Assembly: GCF_030219325.1 (NCBI RefSeq) | Contig: NZ_CP126625.1 | Span: forward strand, 496,001 to 560,000 | Direction: 5' to 3' | DNA: 64,000 bases | DNA from: Geothrix sp. | Lineage (GTDB): Bacteria; Acidobacteriota; Holophagae; Holophagales; Holophagaceae | Shown: piece after piece, positions 34,133-44,018 of the stretch | Numbering within the stretch: position 1 is the stretch's first letter | How the letters are laid out: every line of letters starts with the position of its first letter | Position numbers and translations under genes: made by a program | The notes under the pieces: model-generated | Seen by the model: only the letters and a program-made list of their open reading frames with translations | The model's database searches: none | Told to the model about the DNA's origin: nothing

Positions 34133-34148
34133 GATCATTCGACCTTTT

Positions 34149-34224
34149 TCCGGAGTAGCTCAGGGGTCAGAGCGGGTGACTGTTAATCACTAGGTCGGGG
34201 GTTCAAATCCCTCCTCCGGAGCCA
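34149..34224 (+). tRNA. tRNA-Asn (GTT)
   Basis: 76-base cloverleaf: acceptor stem TCCGGAG/CTCCGGA, D-arm AGCTCAGGGGTCAGAGC, anticodon loop CTGTTAA with GTT at 34182-34184, T-arm with GGTTCAAATCC, discriminator G and encoded CCA. Confidence 0.96.
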
Positions 34225-34231
34225 GCAACAC

Positions 34232-34258
34232 CCGCCCCGCGTCAGCGGGGCGGTCCAT
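34232..34258 (+). terminator. Hairpin after tRNA-Asn
   Basis: CCGCCCCGC-GTCA-GCGGGGCGG, a perfect nine-base stem, followed by TCCATTT. It may end the tRNA transcript, though the T tract is poor; FKBP starts 19 bases later. Confidence 0.55.
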
Positions 34259-34276
34259 TTCAGAGGAGACGACCGG

Positions 34277-34765
34277 ATGAGATCAGCCCTTTGCGTGGCG
34301 ATTCTTGCAATCGCCCTCCCCCTGGCCGGCGCGGACACCGCGAAGCCCTCGGCCCCCGCCCAGTCAGCCAAGGCGAAGGCGGCCACGCCCGACAAGACGA
34401 AAGGACCCGCCATGATCACCACCGATTCCGGCCTGAAGTATGTCGACACCGTGGTGGGCACGGGCGCCTCGCCGGCTCGCGGCCAGCAGTGCCTGGTCCA
34501 CTACACCGGCTGGCTCAACGACGGCCGGAACGGTCGCGGCAAGAAGTTCGACAGCTCCGTGGACCGTGGGCAGCCCCTGGCCATTCCCATCGGCGTGGGT
34601 CGGGTCATCAAGGGCTGGGACGAGGGTGTCATCAGCATGAAGGTGGGCGGCAAGCGCACCCTCTACATTCCCTCCTACCTGGGCTACGGCCCCCGGGGCG
34701 CGGGCGGGGACATCCCCCCCAACGCCGACCTGATCTTCGACGTGGAGCTGGTCAGCGTTCAGTAG
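34277..34765 (+). CDS. Exported FKBP-type peptidyl-prolyl isomerase
   Basis: 162-residue protein with a signal peptide (ALCVAILAIALPLAGA), an Ala/Lys linker and one FKBP domain: VVGTGASPARGQQCLVHYTGWL, KKFDSSVDRGQPLAIPIG, VIKGWDEGVISMKVGGKRTLYIPSYLGYG, and IPPNADLIFDVELV. The active-site residues (Y, F, D, V-I, W, Y) of FKBP12 are all present. It would speed protein folding in the periplasm. Ribosome site AGAGGAG. Convergent with the metB-like gene, three bases apart. Confidence 0.93.
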   Translation: MRSALCVAILAIALPLAGADTAKPSAPAQSAKAKAATPDKTKGPAMITTDSGLKYVDTVVGTGASPARGQQCLVHYTGWLNDGRNGRGKKFDSSVDRGQPLAIPIGVGRVIKGWDEGVISMKVGGKRTLYIPSYLGYGPRGAGGDIPPNADLIFDVELVSVQ

Positions 34766-34768
34766 CCC

Positions 34769-36043
34769 TCAGGAGAAGGTCAGCGCGTACGCCAGGTCGG
34801 CCTGCAGATCCCGGACGTCCTCGAGCCCGATGGAGAGCCGGATGAGGTCATCGCTGATGCCCGCCCGCCGGCGGGCCTCGGGCGTCATGGAGGCGTGGGT
34901 CATGGAGGCGGGGTGGGCCACCAGCGACTCCACGCCGCCCAGGCTCTCGGCCAGCGTGAACCAGCGGAAGCGCCGCAGCACGTAGTTCAGGCGCTCGTTG
35001 CCGCCCTCCTTCAGCTCGAAGCTGAGCATGGCGCCGAAGCCGCGTTGCTGGCGTTTCGCCAGCTCATGCTGCGGGTGGCCGGGCAGGCCCGGGTAGTGGA
35101 CCTTGCCCACGGCGGGATGGGCCGCGAGGAACTCCGCCAGTACCTGGGCGGTGGCCTCGTGCTGGCGCATGCGCAGGGGCAGGGTCTTCAGGCCGCGCAG
35201 CACCAGGAAGCAGTCGTGCGGCGCCTGCGAGGTGCCCAGCAGGTTGTTCACGCTCTGGATCTGCTGGGTGAGGGCGAGCCGGCCGGGGGCTGAGACGACG
35301 ATGCCGCCCACCACGTCGCTGTGGCCGTTGAGGTACTTCGTGGTGGAGTGGATGACCAGGTCGGCGCCCAGGTCGAAGGGCCGCTGCAGGTAGGGGGACA
35401 GGAACGTGTTGTCCACGGCCACGAGGCAGTTCGGCTGGCGATGGCCGATGGCAGCCACGGCGGCGATGTCCGTGAGGCGGAGCAGGGGGTTCGACGGCGT
35501 CTCGATCCAGATCATGCGGGTGTTGGGCTGGATGGCGGCCTTCACGGCCTCGAGGTCCGCCAGGTCCAGGTAGGTGACCTCCAGGCCATAGGCCTTCTTG
35601 GCGTGCTCCAGCAGGCGGAAGGTGCCCCCGTAGCAGTCCACGGTGCTGATGAGGTGGCTGCCGTGCTCAAACAGGTTCAGGGCCACCAGGATGGCGCTCA
35701 TGCCGGTGCTGGTGCAGGTGGCGCCGTGGCCGCCCTCCAGCAGGGCGATGGCCTCCTCCAGGACCGCGCGGGTGGGGTTGCCGCTGCGGGTGTAGTCGTA
35801 GCCCGCGTTGGTGCAGATGTCCTTGAAGGCGAAGGTGGACGAGAGGTACAGGGGCGGCATCACGGCACCATAGGCGGGATCCGGCTGCACGCCGCCATGG
35901 ACGCACTGCGTGGCCACACCCGCGTCGGGCACGAGGCCCGGCCGGTGGATCCAGCCCGCATTGCCCTCCCGCCCGGGGGGCTGGATGGTGAAGTGGTAGG
36001 CCGGGTTGCCGGGCACGTTGGTATCGAGGAACTGCTCGCTCAC
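34769..36043 (-). CDS. Cystathionine gamma-synthase/lyase family PLP enzyme
   Basis: 424-residue PLP enzyme of the Cys/Met-metabolism family. Seen: YDYTRSGNPTRAVLE, CTSTGMSAILVAL, WIETPSNPLLRLTD, VDNTFLSPYLQRPF, the PLP-Lys in HSTTKYLNGHSDVVGG, and LAESLGGVESLVAHPASMTH. About 40 extra residues precede the usual N-terminus. The SAM-I riboswitch upstream ties it to methionine or cysteine synthesis, so cystathionine gamma-synthase (metB) or O-acetylhomoserine sulfhydrylase are more likely than a degradative lyase; sequence alone does not separate these. Confidence 0.9.
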   Translation of the reverse strand: MSEQFLDTNVPGNPAYHFTIQPPGREGNAGWIHRPGLVPDAGVATQCVHGGVQPDPAYGAVMPPLYLSSTFAFKDICTNAGYDYTRSGNPTRAVLEEAIALLEGGHGATCTSTGMSAILVALNLFEHGSHLISTVDCYGGTFRLLEHAKKAYGLEVTYLDLADLEAVKAAIQPNTRMIWIETPSNPLLRLTDIAAVAAIGHRQPNCLVAVDNTFLSPYLQRPFDLGADLVIHSTTKYLNGHSDVVGGIVVSAPGRLALTQQIQSVNNLLGTSQAPHDCFLVLRGLKTLPLRMRQHEATAQVLAEFLAAHPAVGKVHYPGLPGHPQHELAKRQQRGFGAMLSFELKEGGNERLNYVLRRFRWFTLAESLGGVESLVAHPASMTHASMTPEARRRAGISDDLIRLSIGLEDVRDLQADLAYALTFS

Positions 36044-36085
36044 AAGAACCTCCAGGGAAGGAGGATCCTCATCGTTTCATCGCGA

Positions 36086-36122
36086 TCCAAAACGCAAAGG
36101 GGCCCGATTGCTCGGGCCCCTT
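36086..36122 (-). terminator. Riboswitch expression-platform terminator
   Basis: On the minus strand, AAGGGGCCCGAGCAATCGGGCCCCTT forms a ten-base-pair stem followed by TGCGTTTTGG, directly after the SAM aptamer and 43 bases before the enzyme gene. It is placed as the SAM-dependent stop. Confidence 0.8.
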
Positions 36123-36138
36123 CGCATGTCAGCTTCCG

Positions 36139-36248
36139 ACACGTCAGCATCTCTCCGCGAGGACTCGCGGCAGGAATTGGCACCTTGCTTTCGCAGGTTG
36201 CCAAGGTTTCACAGGGCCCGTCCCTCCACCTTTCTGGATATCACGTGA
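36139..36248 (-). promoter_or_regulatory. SAM-I riboswitch
   Basis: Minus-strand leader of the PLP-enzyme gene. Signature blocks in order: AGAAAGGTGGAGGGACGGGC, CTGTGAAACCTTGGCAACC, AAGGTGCCAATTCCTGC, GCGGAGAGATG. These are the conserved cores of the S-adenosylmethionine (S-box) aptamer. P1 is closed by ACGTGAT / ATGCTGACGT. The terminator at 36086-36122 follows. High SAM should turn the gene off. Confidence 0.93.
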
Positions 36249-36349
36249 TGAAACTGACAAAGATCCTGTGGAACGACAGTATCCGACAGGGCCATTGAAT
36301 CGCCAAGAAAATTCAATGAAGCACGAGAGCCAGAATTCCCGGTCCCCTC

Positions 36350-37210
36350 TCAGGCCTTCCAGTCACCGTGCAGCTGCCCCTCGAAGACGGGCTGCACGGG
36401 GCCGGACATGAGGATGTGGCCCTCGGGTGCGAACTCGATGTCGAGGGTGCCGCCGGGCATCTGGACCGTGACGCGATCCTCCACCAGGTTCAGGCGCCGG
36501 CAGGCGGCGGCGGCGGCGCAGCTGCTGCCCGAGGCGGGCGTGTAGCCGGCGCCCCGCTCCCAGATCTCGATGCGGATGCGCCTGCGGTCGACCACCTCCA
36601 CCAGCAGGACGTTCACCCGCTCGGGGAACTCCGGGTGTCGCTCGATCCTGGGCCCCAGGCGGCAGGCATTGGCCTGGGAGACCTCGCCCGGGAAGACCAC
36701 GCAGTGGGGGTTGCCCAGGCTGAGGGCCGTGATGGTGACTGGGCCCGTGGGGAGGAAGAGCGGGGTTTCCAGGACTTCGAGCTGGGAGGAGATGCCCGTG
36801 AACGGAATGTCGCCCGCCTTGAAGCTGGGTACGCCCATATCCACCTGGACGAGGCTGCCATCCGGCGCCAGGAAGCGCGCAGCGGAGAGGCCACCCAGGG
36901 TGTGGATCTGGCACTCGGTGCCATGCGCGTGGCCCGCCTCGAACAGGTAGCGGGCGAAGATGCGGAGGCCGTCGCCGCTGGTCTCCGCCTCACTGCCGTC
37001 CGGGTTGAAGATGCGCAGCCCGAAGGCGCCCGGATGCTCCGGCACCTCCAGCGGACCCAGCAGGAGCCCATCGGAGCCGATGCCCAGCCGGCGATCGCAG
37101 AGCGCCTGGATGAGCGGGGGCGCCGGCTCGAAGGCGGTCCGGGTCGGATCCACCACGAGGTAGTCGTTTCCGAGCACGTGGAATTTGGAGAAGCGGAGCG
37201 TGTTCGACAT
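36350..37210 (-). CDS. DapF-family epimerase paralogue with Ser in place of both catalytic Cys
   Basis: 286-residue protein of the diaminopimelate-epimerase fold: two similar halves, FSKFHVLGNDYLVVD at the start, GSDGLLLG, NPDGSEAE, SLGNPHCVVF. Catalytic Cys73 and Cys217 of DapF (in MCGNG and ACGTG) correspond here to Ser78 (ETSGDGLR) and Ser227 (YTPASGSS). Two-base DAP epimerase chemistry needs both Cys, so its activity may differ. I recall related sequences with SGNGLRIFA in other bacteria, usually annotated DapF. It neighbours the DJ-1-like gene (13 bases away). Confidence 0.85.
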   Translation of the reverse strand: MSNTLRFSKFHVLGNDYLVVDPTRTAFEPAPPLIQALCDRRLGIGSDGLLLGPLEVPEHPGAFGLRIFNPDGSEAETSGDGLRIFARYLFEAGHAHGTECQIHTLGGLSAARFLAPDGSLVQVDMGVPSFKAGDIPFTGISSQLEVLETPLFLPTGPVTITALSLGNPHCVVFPGEVSQANACRLGPRIERHPEFPERVNVLLVEVVDRRRIRIEIWERGAGYTPASGSSCAAAAACRRLNLVEDRVTVQMPGGTLDIEFAPEGHILMSGPVQPVFEGQLHGDWKA

Positions 37211-37223
37211 GGTCAGGGGCGGC

Positions 37224-37805
37224 TCACAGGGTGATGCGGGTTCCGAGCACCTGGAGGAACTGGGCGAGCCAGGCCGGGTGCGCGGGCCAGGCGGGGGCGG
37301 TGACCAGGTTCCCGTCGGTGACGGCGCCGTCGATGGCGATCTCGGCATACTTCCCCTTGGCCACCTCCACCTCGGCCCGGCAGGCGGGATAGGCGGAGCA
37401 GGTGCGCCCCTCCAGCACGCCGGCTGCGGCCAGCAGCTGGGCGCCATGGCAGATGGCCGCCACCGGCTTCTTGGCCGTGAAGAAGTGCCGCACGAGGTCC
37501 AGCACCTTCGGGTTGAGCCGCAGGTACTCGGGAGCCCGGCCGCCGGGGATCACCAGGGCGTCATAGGCTTCAGGCTTCACATCCGCGAAGCTGGTGTTGA
37601 GGGTGAACCGGTGGCCCGGTTTCTCCGAGTAGGTCTGGTGACCCTCGAAGTCGTGGATGGCCGTGGCCACGGAGTCGCCGGCCTTCTTGTCGGGGCAGAC
37701 TGCATGCACGGTGTGCCCCACGGCCAGCAGGGCCTGGAAGGGCACCATGATCTCGTAGTCCTCGCCGAAGTCACCGACGAGCATGAGGATCTTCTTCGCG
37801 GCCAT
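37224..37805 (-). CDS. DJ-1/PfpI family protein
   Basis: 193-residue DJ-1/PfpI domain protein. Seen: [23 protein letters not shown] (with the conserved Glu), [17 protein letters not shown], and the nucleophile elbow [14 protein letters not shown] with Cys. Ribosome site AAGGAG at the chosen ATG. The family includes glyoxalases, deglycase-like and protease-like members; the pattern here (ICHGAQ) is closest to the PfpI/YhbO stress-protein branch. Probably transcribed with the DapF paralogue downstream. Confidence 0.9.
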   Translation of the reverse strand: MAAKKILMLVGDFGEDYEIMVPFQALLAVGHTVHAVCPDKKAGDSVATAIHDFEGHQTYSEKPGHRFTLNTSFADVKPEAYDALVIPGGRAPEYLRLNPKVLDLVRHFFTAKKPVAAICHGAQLLAAAGVLEGRTCSAYPACRAEVEVAKGKYAEIAIDGAVTDGNLVTAPAWPAHPAWLAQFLQVLGTRITL

Positions 37806-37914
37806 GGGAGTCTCCTTGGGGTGGTGGAACCGCCCCGATGATACGCGTATCCAGGGCTGAGCAGGGCCCGATCGGGCAAGTCCGGGACCCCCGGACCTGC
37901 GGGCCGGGACCGGG

Positions 37915-39831
<1,917 letters not shown>

Positions 39832-39879
39832 TCAAAGATTATTGAGGGGTGGCCGATACGGGGGGCATGGAGCCCTCCC

Positions 39880-40407
39880 ATGCAGGATAAGCCCCAAGAA
39901 AACCAGGCCATCCCTGATCAGCTCATGCAGATTGCCCGTGAGCAGGAGGGGGGCGCTGAGCGTGTGCTCGACCAGATCGAGGTGGTCCAGAACAGCTTCG
40001 AGGAGATCCAGACCCTCTCCAGGGAATGCCAGGAGATCCTGCGGAACCTGGTCCCTCCCTCCGACGAGCTGGAGACGCTGACCGCCAAGCTCGAGCAGAT
40101 CGGCTTCCATGCGGACAACGGGGCCTACAACATCCAGGGCGCCTTCGACCTCTACCAGTACCAGGACGTGGTGCGGCAGAAGCTGGAAAAGGTGGGACGA
40201 AGCCTCATCGAGGTGGCCCACTACGTGCTGGGGCGCCTGCAACCCTCGGACGATCACCTGCCCAAGATGGCCCCTTCGGGCCGGGACATCCTGCAGCGCG
40301 AGCCCCAGATGGCCGACGTGACCAAGGTGGATGCGGATTCCGTGGTGGCGGAATTTTTCGCCAAGGCCCTCAAGGAGAAGGCCGCCGCCAAGAAGGCCGA
40401 GGGCTGA
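39880..40407 (+). CDS. CheZ-like putative CheY phosphatase
   Basis: 175-residue helical protein. Two long helices with LTAKLEQIGFHADNGAYNIQGAFDLYQYQDVVRQKLEKVG include D96-V-V-R-Q100, the D-x-x-x-Q arrangement that in CheZ inserts into the CheY active site. The C-terminal DADSVVAEFFAKAL resembles the CheZ tail that binds CheY. Length (175) is shorter than E. coli CheZ (214). No chemotaxis operon here, but motAB lie 4 kb away. Assignment is by motif only and could be coincidence. Confidence 0.5.
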   Translation: MQDKPQENQAIPDQLMQIAREQEGGAERVLDQIEVVQNSFEEIQTLSRECQEILRNLVPPSDELETLTAKLEQIGFHADNGAYNIQGAFDLYQYQDVVRQKLEKVGRSLIEVAHYVLGRLQPSDDHLPKMAPSGRDILQREPQMADVTKVDADSVVAEFFAKALKEKAAAKKAEG

Positions 40408-40446
40408 ACCAGCCAGATGCGGGATAATCTGATCCCTGGAGGGATC

Positions 40447-40758
40447 ATGCCGCGTCGTGTCCTGTTCATCAGCAGCCTGGCCCTGAGCCTGGTTGCCTCG
40501 ACTGCGCCTCAGGAGGATCCGGTCCTCCGCGCCCGCGCGCAGCGGGCTGCGGCCCAGGGGGTCTCGGAAGGGGACCTGCCGCCGGTGCCCCGGGGCATCG
40601 TAGAACCTCCCCCGCTGCCACCGCCGGAAGCCCATGTGAAGGACAGCCGGAAGGGCCGAAAGGCCAAGGGCAAGGTGAAGAAGGGGAAGACCAGCGCCAA
40701 GAAGGGCAAGGGGGCTGCATCCAGCGCCAAGCCTGCAGCCAAGGGGAAGAACCAATGA
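40447..40758 (+). CDS. Small secreted Lys-rich protein
   Basis: 103-residue protein with a signal peptide (VLFISSLALSLVASTAP) followed by a Pro-rich hinge (IVEPPPLPPPEAH) and a basic low-complexity tail of K/G/A (GRKAKGKVKKGKTSAKKGK). ATG 40447 follows GGAGG. The tail might bind polyanions such as nucleic acid or peptidoglycan acid groups. It overlaps pfkA by four bases. No known family. Confidence 0.65.
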   Translation: MPRRVLFISSLALSLVASTAPQEDPVLRARAQRAAAQGVSEGDLPPVPRGIVEPPPLPPPEAHVKDSRKGRKAKGKVKKGKTSAKKGKGAASSAKPAAKGKNQ

Positions 40759-41723
40759 AGATCGGTGTACTGACCTCCGGGGGGGACGCCCCCGGCATGA
40801 ATGCGGCCATCCGGGCCGCGGTGCGCCAGGCCGATGCGCTGGGCCATGAGGCCTGGGGCATCCACCGGGGCTACCAGGGGCTGCTCGAGGGCGACATGGC
40901 CCCGCTGCCCAGCCGGGCCTGCGCCAACATCCTGCAGCGGGGCGGCACCATGCTGCAGACAGCCCGCTGTCCCGAATTCCACGAACCCGCCACCCGTGCC
41001 AAGGCCGCCGGGAATCTGAAGGCCGCGGGCATCGAGGCGCTCGTCGTCATCGGTGGCGACGGCAGCTTCCGGGCCGCGGAGGCCCTGCAGCGGGAGCACG
41101 GCGTGGCCTGCGCCGGGATACCGGGCACCATCGACAACGATCTGGCCGGGACGGAGCGGACCCTGGGTTTCGACACGGCCCTCAACACGGCCGTCGAGGC
41201 CATCGACCGCATCCGGGACACGGCCTCCAGCCATGGCCGCCTCTTCCTGGTCGAGGTCATGGGCCGGAGCTCGGGCATGCTGGCGGTCCATACCGCCCTG
41301 GCCTGCGGGGCCGAGGCCGTGCTCTATCCGGAGTCTCCGGATGACAGCTATGAAGTCCTGGTCTCCCAGCTGGAGGCCAGCTGGCTGCGCGGCAAGCGGA
41401 GCTCCATCGTGGTGGTGGCCGAAGGCGACACAGTCGGCCGGGCCATGGCCGTGGGCGAGCGCCTGAAGCGGGATCACCCCCTGGACCTCCGGGTGGTGGT
41501 GCTGGGCCACGTTCAGCGCGGGGGCAGCCCCTCGGCCATGGATCGCATCTGGGGCAGCCGCTGGGGCGCCGAGGCCGTGCGCCGCCTGGACCGTGGCGAG
41601 AGCGGCTTCTACCTCGGCGAAGTAGGTGGCGCCCTCGTGGCCCAGCCCATCGCCATGGTCCTGGAGCCCCAGCCGGTGCCTCCGGGCGATCTCGGCCGGC
41701 TGGTCGCGACCCTGGCGCGGTAG
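40755..41723 (+). CDS. pfkA: 6-phosphofructokinase (ATP type)
   Basis: 322-residue glycolytic kinase. Seen: ILTSGGDAPGMNAAI-like N-terminus (VLTSGGDAPGMNAAI), IGGDGSF with Gly after GGD (ATP-specific, where PPi-dependent enzymes have Asp), PGTIDND with the catalytic Asp, MGRSSGMLA, AEGD, and VVLGHVQRGGSPS. Length and motifs are canonical for the A-type family. Its start overlaps the Lys-rich small gene, and manC follows 40 bases later. Confidence 0.95.
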   Translation: MKIGVLTSGGDAPGMNAAIRAAVRQADALGHEAWGIHRGYQGLLEGDMAPLPSRACANILQRGGTMLQTARCPEFHEPATRAKAAGNLKAAGIEALVVIGGDGSFRAAEALQREHGVACAGIPGTIDNDLAGTERTLGFDTALNTAVEAIDRIRDTASSHGRLFLVEVMGRSSGMLAVHTALACGAEAVLYPESPDDSYEVLVSQLEASWLRGKRSSIVVVAEGDTVGRAMAVGERLKRDHPLDLRVVVLGHVQRGGSPSAMDRIWGSRWGAEAVRRLDRGESGFYLGEVGGALVAQPIAMVLEPQPVPPGDLGRLVATLAR

Positions 41724-41736
41724 GTTGTGGGTATCC

Positions 41737-41910
41737 GCTTGGGTGGATGGGAAGGAGATCTGATGTCGGGCACGAATGGTCATCAATCCTTGGTCGCGGT
41801 CGTCTTCTCGGCATCGCCTGCGGCGATGCGCGAGACCTCCCGCGCTTGGGCGGATGGGGAGGAGATCTGATGTCGGGCACGAATGGTCATCAATCCTTGG
41901 TCGCGGTCGT
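41737..41910 (+). repeat. 107-bp offset duplication of the manC start region
   Basis: 67 bases at 41737-41803 recur at 41844-41910 with two mismatches; the period is 107. Each copy holds the ribosome site (AAGGAGATC / GAGGAGATC), the ATG and the first 14 codons of manC. The first copy therefore starts a 35-codon reading frame (41763-41870) that ends in TGA overlapping the ATG of the true gene (TGATG). Confidence 0.92.
41763..41870 (+). CDS. Short leader ORF duplicated from manC
   Basis: 35 codons beginning MSGTNGHQSLVAVV, identical to the manC N-terminus, then diverging (FSASPAAMRETS...) and stopping at TGA on the manC start (41868-41870). It has a good ribosome site. It is either a by-product of the duplication or a coupled leader; there is no sign of independent function. 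Confidence 0.5.
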   Translation: MSGTNGHQSLVAVVFSASPAAMRETSRAWADGEEI

Positions 41911-42940
41911 TATGGCCGGTGGGCGGGGCACGCGGTTCTGGCCCCGCAGCCGCAACGCACGGCCCAAGCAGTTCCTGGCCATCGTGGGGACGGAGACCCT
42001 GCTGCACCAGACCGTGCGCCGCCTGGATGGCCACGTCAGCCCCGAGCGCATCTTCGTGGTCACCACGGAGGACCTGGCGGAGGAGACCCGGCGCATGCTG
42101 CCGGAGCTGCCCCCGGAAAACGTCCTCGTCGAGCCCGAGGGTCGCAACACCGCCCCCTGCCTGGCCCTGGCCCTGGTGGAGATCGAGAAGAAATTCCCGG
42201 ACGGCGTCATGGCGGTGCTGTCGGCGGACCACTGGATCGGGGACCGGGAGCTCTTCCTGGAGGATCTCGACCTCGCCGTGAAGCACGCGGCCTGGGAGCG
42301 GGAGCTGGTCACCTTCGGCATCAAACCCACCTATCCCGAGACCGGCTACGGCTACATCGAATCCGAAGGCCACGGTCCCGTGCTGAAGGTACGGGCCTTC
42401 CGTGAGAAGCCGCCCGTCGAAGTGGCCGTGCAGTACCTCGAATCCGGCCGCCACTACTGGAATGCCGGGATGTTCGTCTGGACCCTGGCGGATTTCCGCG
42501 AAGGCCTGCAGAAGCACGCGCCGGAGGTGCTGGCGCCCCTCGACGCCTGGATGAAGGCCGGGGCCGATCCCGCCACCCTGGCTGCGGCCTATCGCCAGCT
42601 GCCCAAGCTGGCCATCGACGTGGCCCTGATGGAAAAGGCGGAGACGGTCGCCGTGGTGCCCACGCGCTTCCGCTGGTCCGACGTGGGCTCCTGGCCGGCG
42701 GCCATCGAATTCCAGGACACCGATGCCGAGGGCAACGTCAGCGTGGGCGAGACCCTGCTGCTCGACACCCGGAACAGCGCCTTCTTCGGCGGGAGCCGGC
42801 TCATCGCCGCCAGCGGCGTGGACGACCTCATCGTGGTGGATGCCGAGGATGCCCTCCTCATCTGCCGCCGGGACCGCGCCCAGACCGTCAAGCAGATCGT
42901 GGAGCGGCTCAAGGCCGAAGGCCGCGAGGATCTGCTTTAG
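41870..42940 (+). CDS. manC: Mannose-1-phosphate guanylyltransferase
   Basis: 356-residue nucleotidyltransferase making GDP-mannose. Seen: VVMAGGRGTRFWPRSRNARPKQFL (the nucleotide motif GxGxRxxP...PKQ), EPEGRNTAPCLALAL, VLSADHWIG, TYPETGYGYIES, YWNAGMFVWTL and RWSDVGSW. The C-terminal phosphomannose-isomerase cupin usually fused in ManC/AlgA is missing and is encoded by the next gene. Start at ATG 41870 is the second copy of the duplicated 5' end. Provides precursors for polysaccharides. Confidence 0.94.
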   Translation: MSGTNGHQSLVAVVMAGGRGTRFWPRSRNARPKQFLAIVGTETLLHQTVRRLDGHVSPERIFVVTTEDLAEETRRMLPELPPENVLVEPEGRNTAPCLALALVEIEKKFPDGVMAVLSADHWIGDRELFLEDLDLAVKHAAWERELVTFGIKPTYPETGYGYIESEGHGPVLKVRAFREKPPVEVAVQYLESGRHYWNAGMFVWTLADFREGLQKHAPEVLAPLDAWMKAGADPATLAAAYRQLPKLAIDVALMEKAETVAVVPTRFRWSDVGSWPAAIEFQDTDAEGNVSVGETLLLDTRNSAFFGGSRLIAASGVDDLIVVDAEDALLICRRDRAQTVKQIVERLKAEGREDLL

Positions 42941-42960
42941 CTTTCCGATTGAGGACACCC

Positions 42961-43320
42961 ATGAACAAACCTGAAACCCTCCACGTCGACAAGCCCTGGG
43001 GCTGCTTCGACCAGTACGCCCTGAACACGCCCTGCACCGTGAAGATCCTCACCTGCAATCCCGGCCAGAAGCTGAGTCTCCAGCGGCACAGCCACCGCGG
43101 TGAGTTGTGGGTGGCCCTGGATCCGGGCGTGGTGGTGGACCTGGATGGCGAGGAGCTGCGGCCCGCCGTCGGCGACGAGATCTGGCTGCCCCTGGGAAGC
43201 ACCCACCGCCTGCGCTGTGACGCCGATGCACCTCACCCTGTGCGGGTGCTGGAGGTCAGCCTCGGCACCTTCGACGAGGCGGACATCGAGCGGCTGCAGG
43301 ACGACTACGGGCGCCGCTGA
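42961..43320 (+). CDS. Mannose-6-phosphate isomerase-type cupin
   Basis: 119-residue cupin equal to the C-terminal half of ManC/AlgA fusions: VDKPWGCFDQY, LTCNPGQKLSLQRHSHRGELWVAL with the zinc ligands (Q-x-H...E), VGDEIWLPLGSTHRL, and VRVLEVSLGTFDEADIERLQDDYGR, the latter identical in pattern to the fusion proteins. ATG 42961 follows TGAGGA, 20 bases after manC. It probably interconverts mannose-6-phosphate and fructose-6-phosphate beside ManC. Confidence 0.9.
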   Translation: MNKPETLHVDKPWGCFDQYALNTPCTVKILTCNPGQKLSLQRHSHRGELWVALDPGVVVDLDGEELRPAVGDEIWLPLGSTHRLRCDADAPHPVRVLEVSLGTFDEADIERLQDDYGRR

Positions 43321-44018
43321 TGCGCATTCTTCCACCTCCGACGCTCCTGCTGTTCGCCGCCCTGCCGGCCCTGGCCCAGAGCGGCGAGGAGATCCTGGCC
43401 CGGGTGGACCGCCTGCGCCACCCCTGGCCCGTCTTCACCATGGAGCTCACCCTGAAGGCCCCCGGGGTGTCCCAGCAGTGGAAGGTGTCGGCCAGGGAGA
43501 ATGGCGATGCCCGTCTGGACGGCCTCTCCAAGAAGGAGAAGGGGCGGGCGGTACTGCTCAAGGGCGACCAGATGTGGCTGCTGCTGCCCGGTACCAAGCG
43601 ACCCGTGAAGGTCACGCCCCAGCAGCGCATGATGGGGCCGGCGGCGGGCGGGGACGTGGCCCGCACGCGCTTCCGCGAGGACTACAGCGTGGAGGCCCTG
43701 GCCGAGGAGAGCCTGGAGGGACGGGACTGCTGGCGGCTGGAGCTGGCGGCCAAACGCCCCGCGCTGAGCGCCCGCAAGGTGCTGCTCTGGGTGGCCAGGG
43801 AGGGGACTCTGCCCCTCAAGGCAGAGTTCCGTCTGGCCTCCGGGAAGGTGCAGCGGACCGCGCTGTTCGGGGCGCCGGTGCAGAGCCACGGACAGGCGGT
43901 GCTCTCGAAGATGGTGATCGAGGAGCCTTCCGGCGCCCGGGCCGAGCTGCTGTTCGGAAACTGGGGGAAGGGCGGCGTGGACGCGGCCGCCTTCGAGCTG
44001 CCGGATCCGGATCGGTGA
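43320..44018 (+). CDS. Outer-membrane lipoprotein-sorting (LolA-like) protein
   Basis: 232-residue exported protein (signal peptide PPTLLLFAALPALAQS). EEILARVDRLRHPWPVFTMELTL, KGDQMWLLLPGTKRPVKVTPQQRMMG and FREDYSVEAL are typical of the LolA-related 'outer membrane lipoprotein-sorting protein' group. This group often goes with RND-type transporters; none is here. It overlaps the upstream cupin stop by one base, so it is in the manC unit, ended by the terminator at 44148. Confidence 0.8.
   Translation: MRILPPPTLLLFAALPALAQSGEEILARVDRLRHPWPVFTMELTLKAPGVSQQWKVSARENGDARLDGLSKKEKGRAVLLKGDQMWLLLPGTKRPVKVTPQQRMMGPAAGGDVARTRFREDYSVEALAEESLEGRDCWRLELAAKRPALSARKVLLWVAREGTLPLKAEFRLASGKVQRTALFGAPVQSHGQAVLSKMVIEEPSGARAELLFGNWGKGGVDAAAFELPDPDR

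Noticed and set aside
37806-37914. Hairpin GTCCGGG..CCCGGAC after thiC as a terminator
   Set aside because: The stem is present but no T tract follows on the minus strand, so it is not listed as a terminator.
42949-42961. Earlier ATG for the mannose-isomerase cupin
   Set aside because: ATG 42961 has the ribosome site TGAGGA and matches the start of the family domain; 42949 does not.
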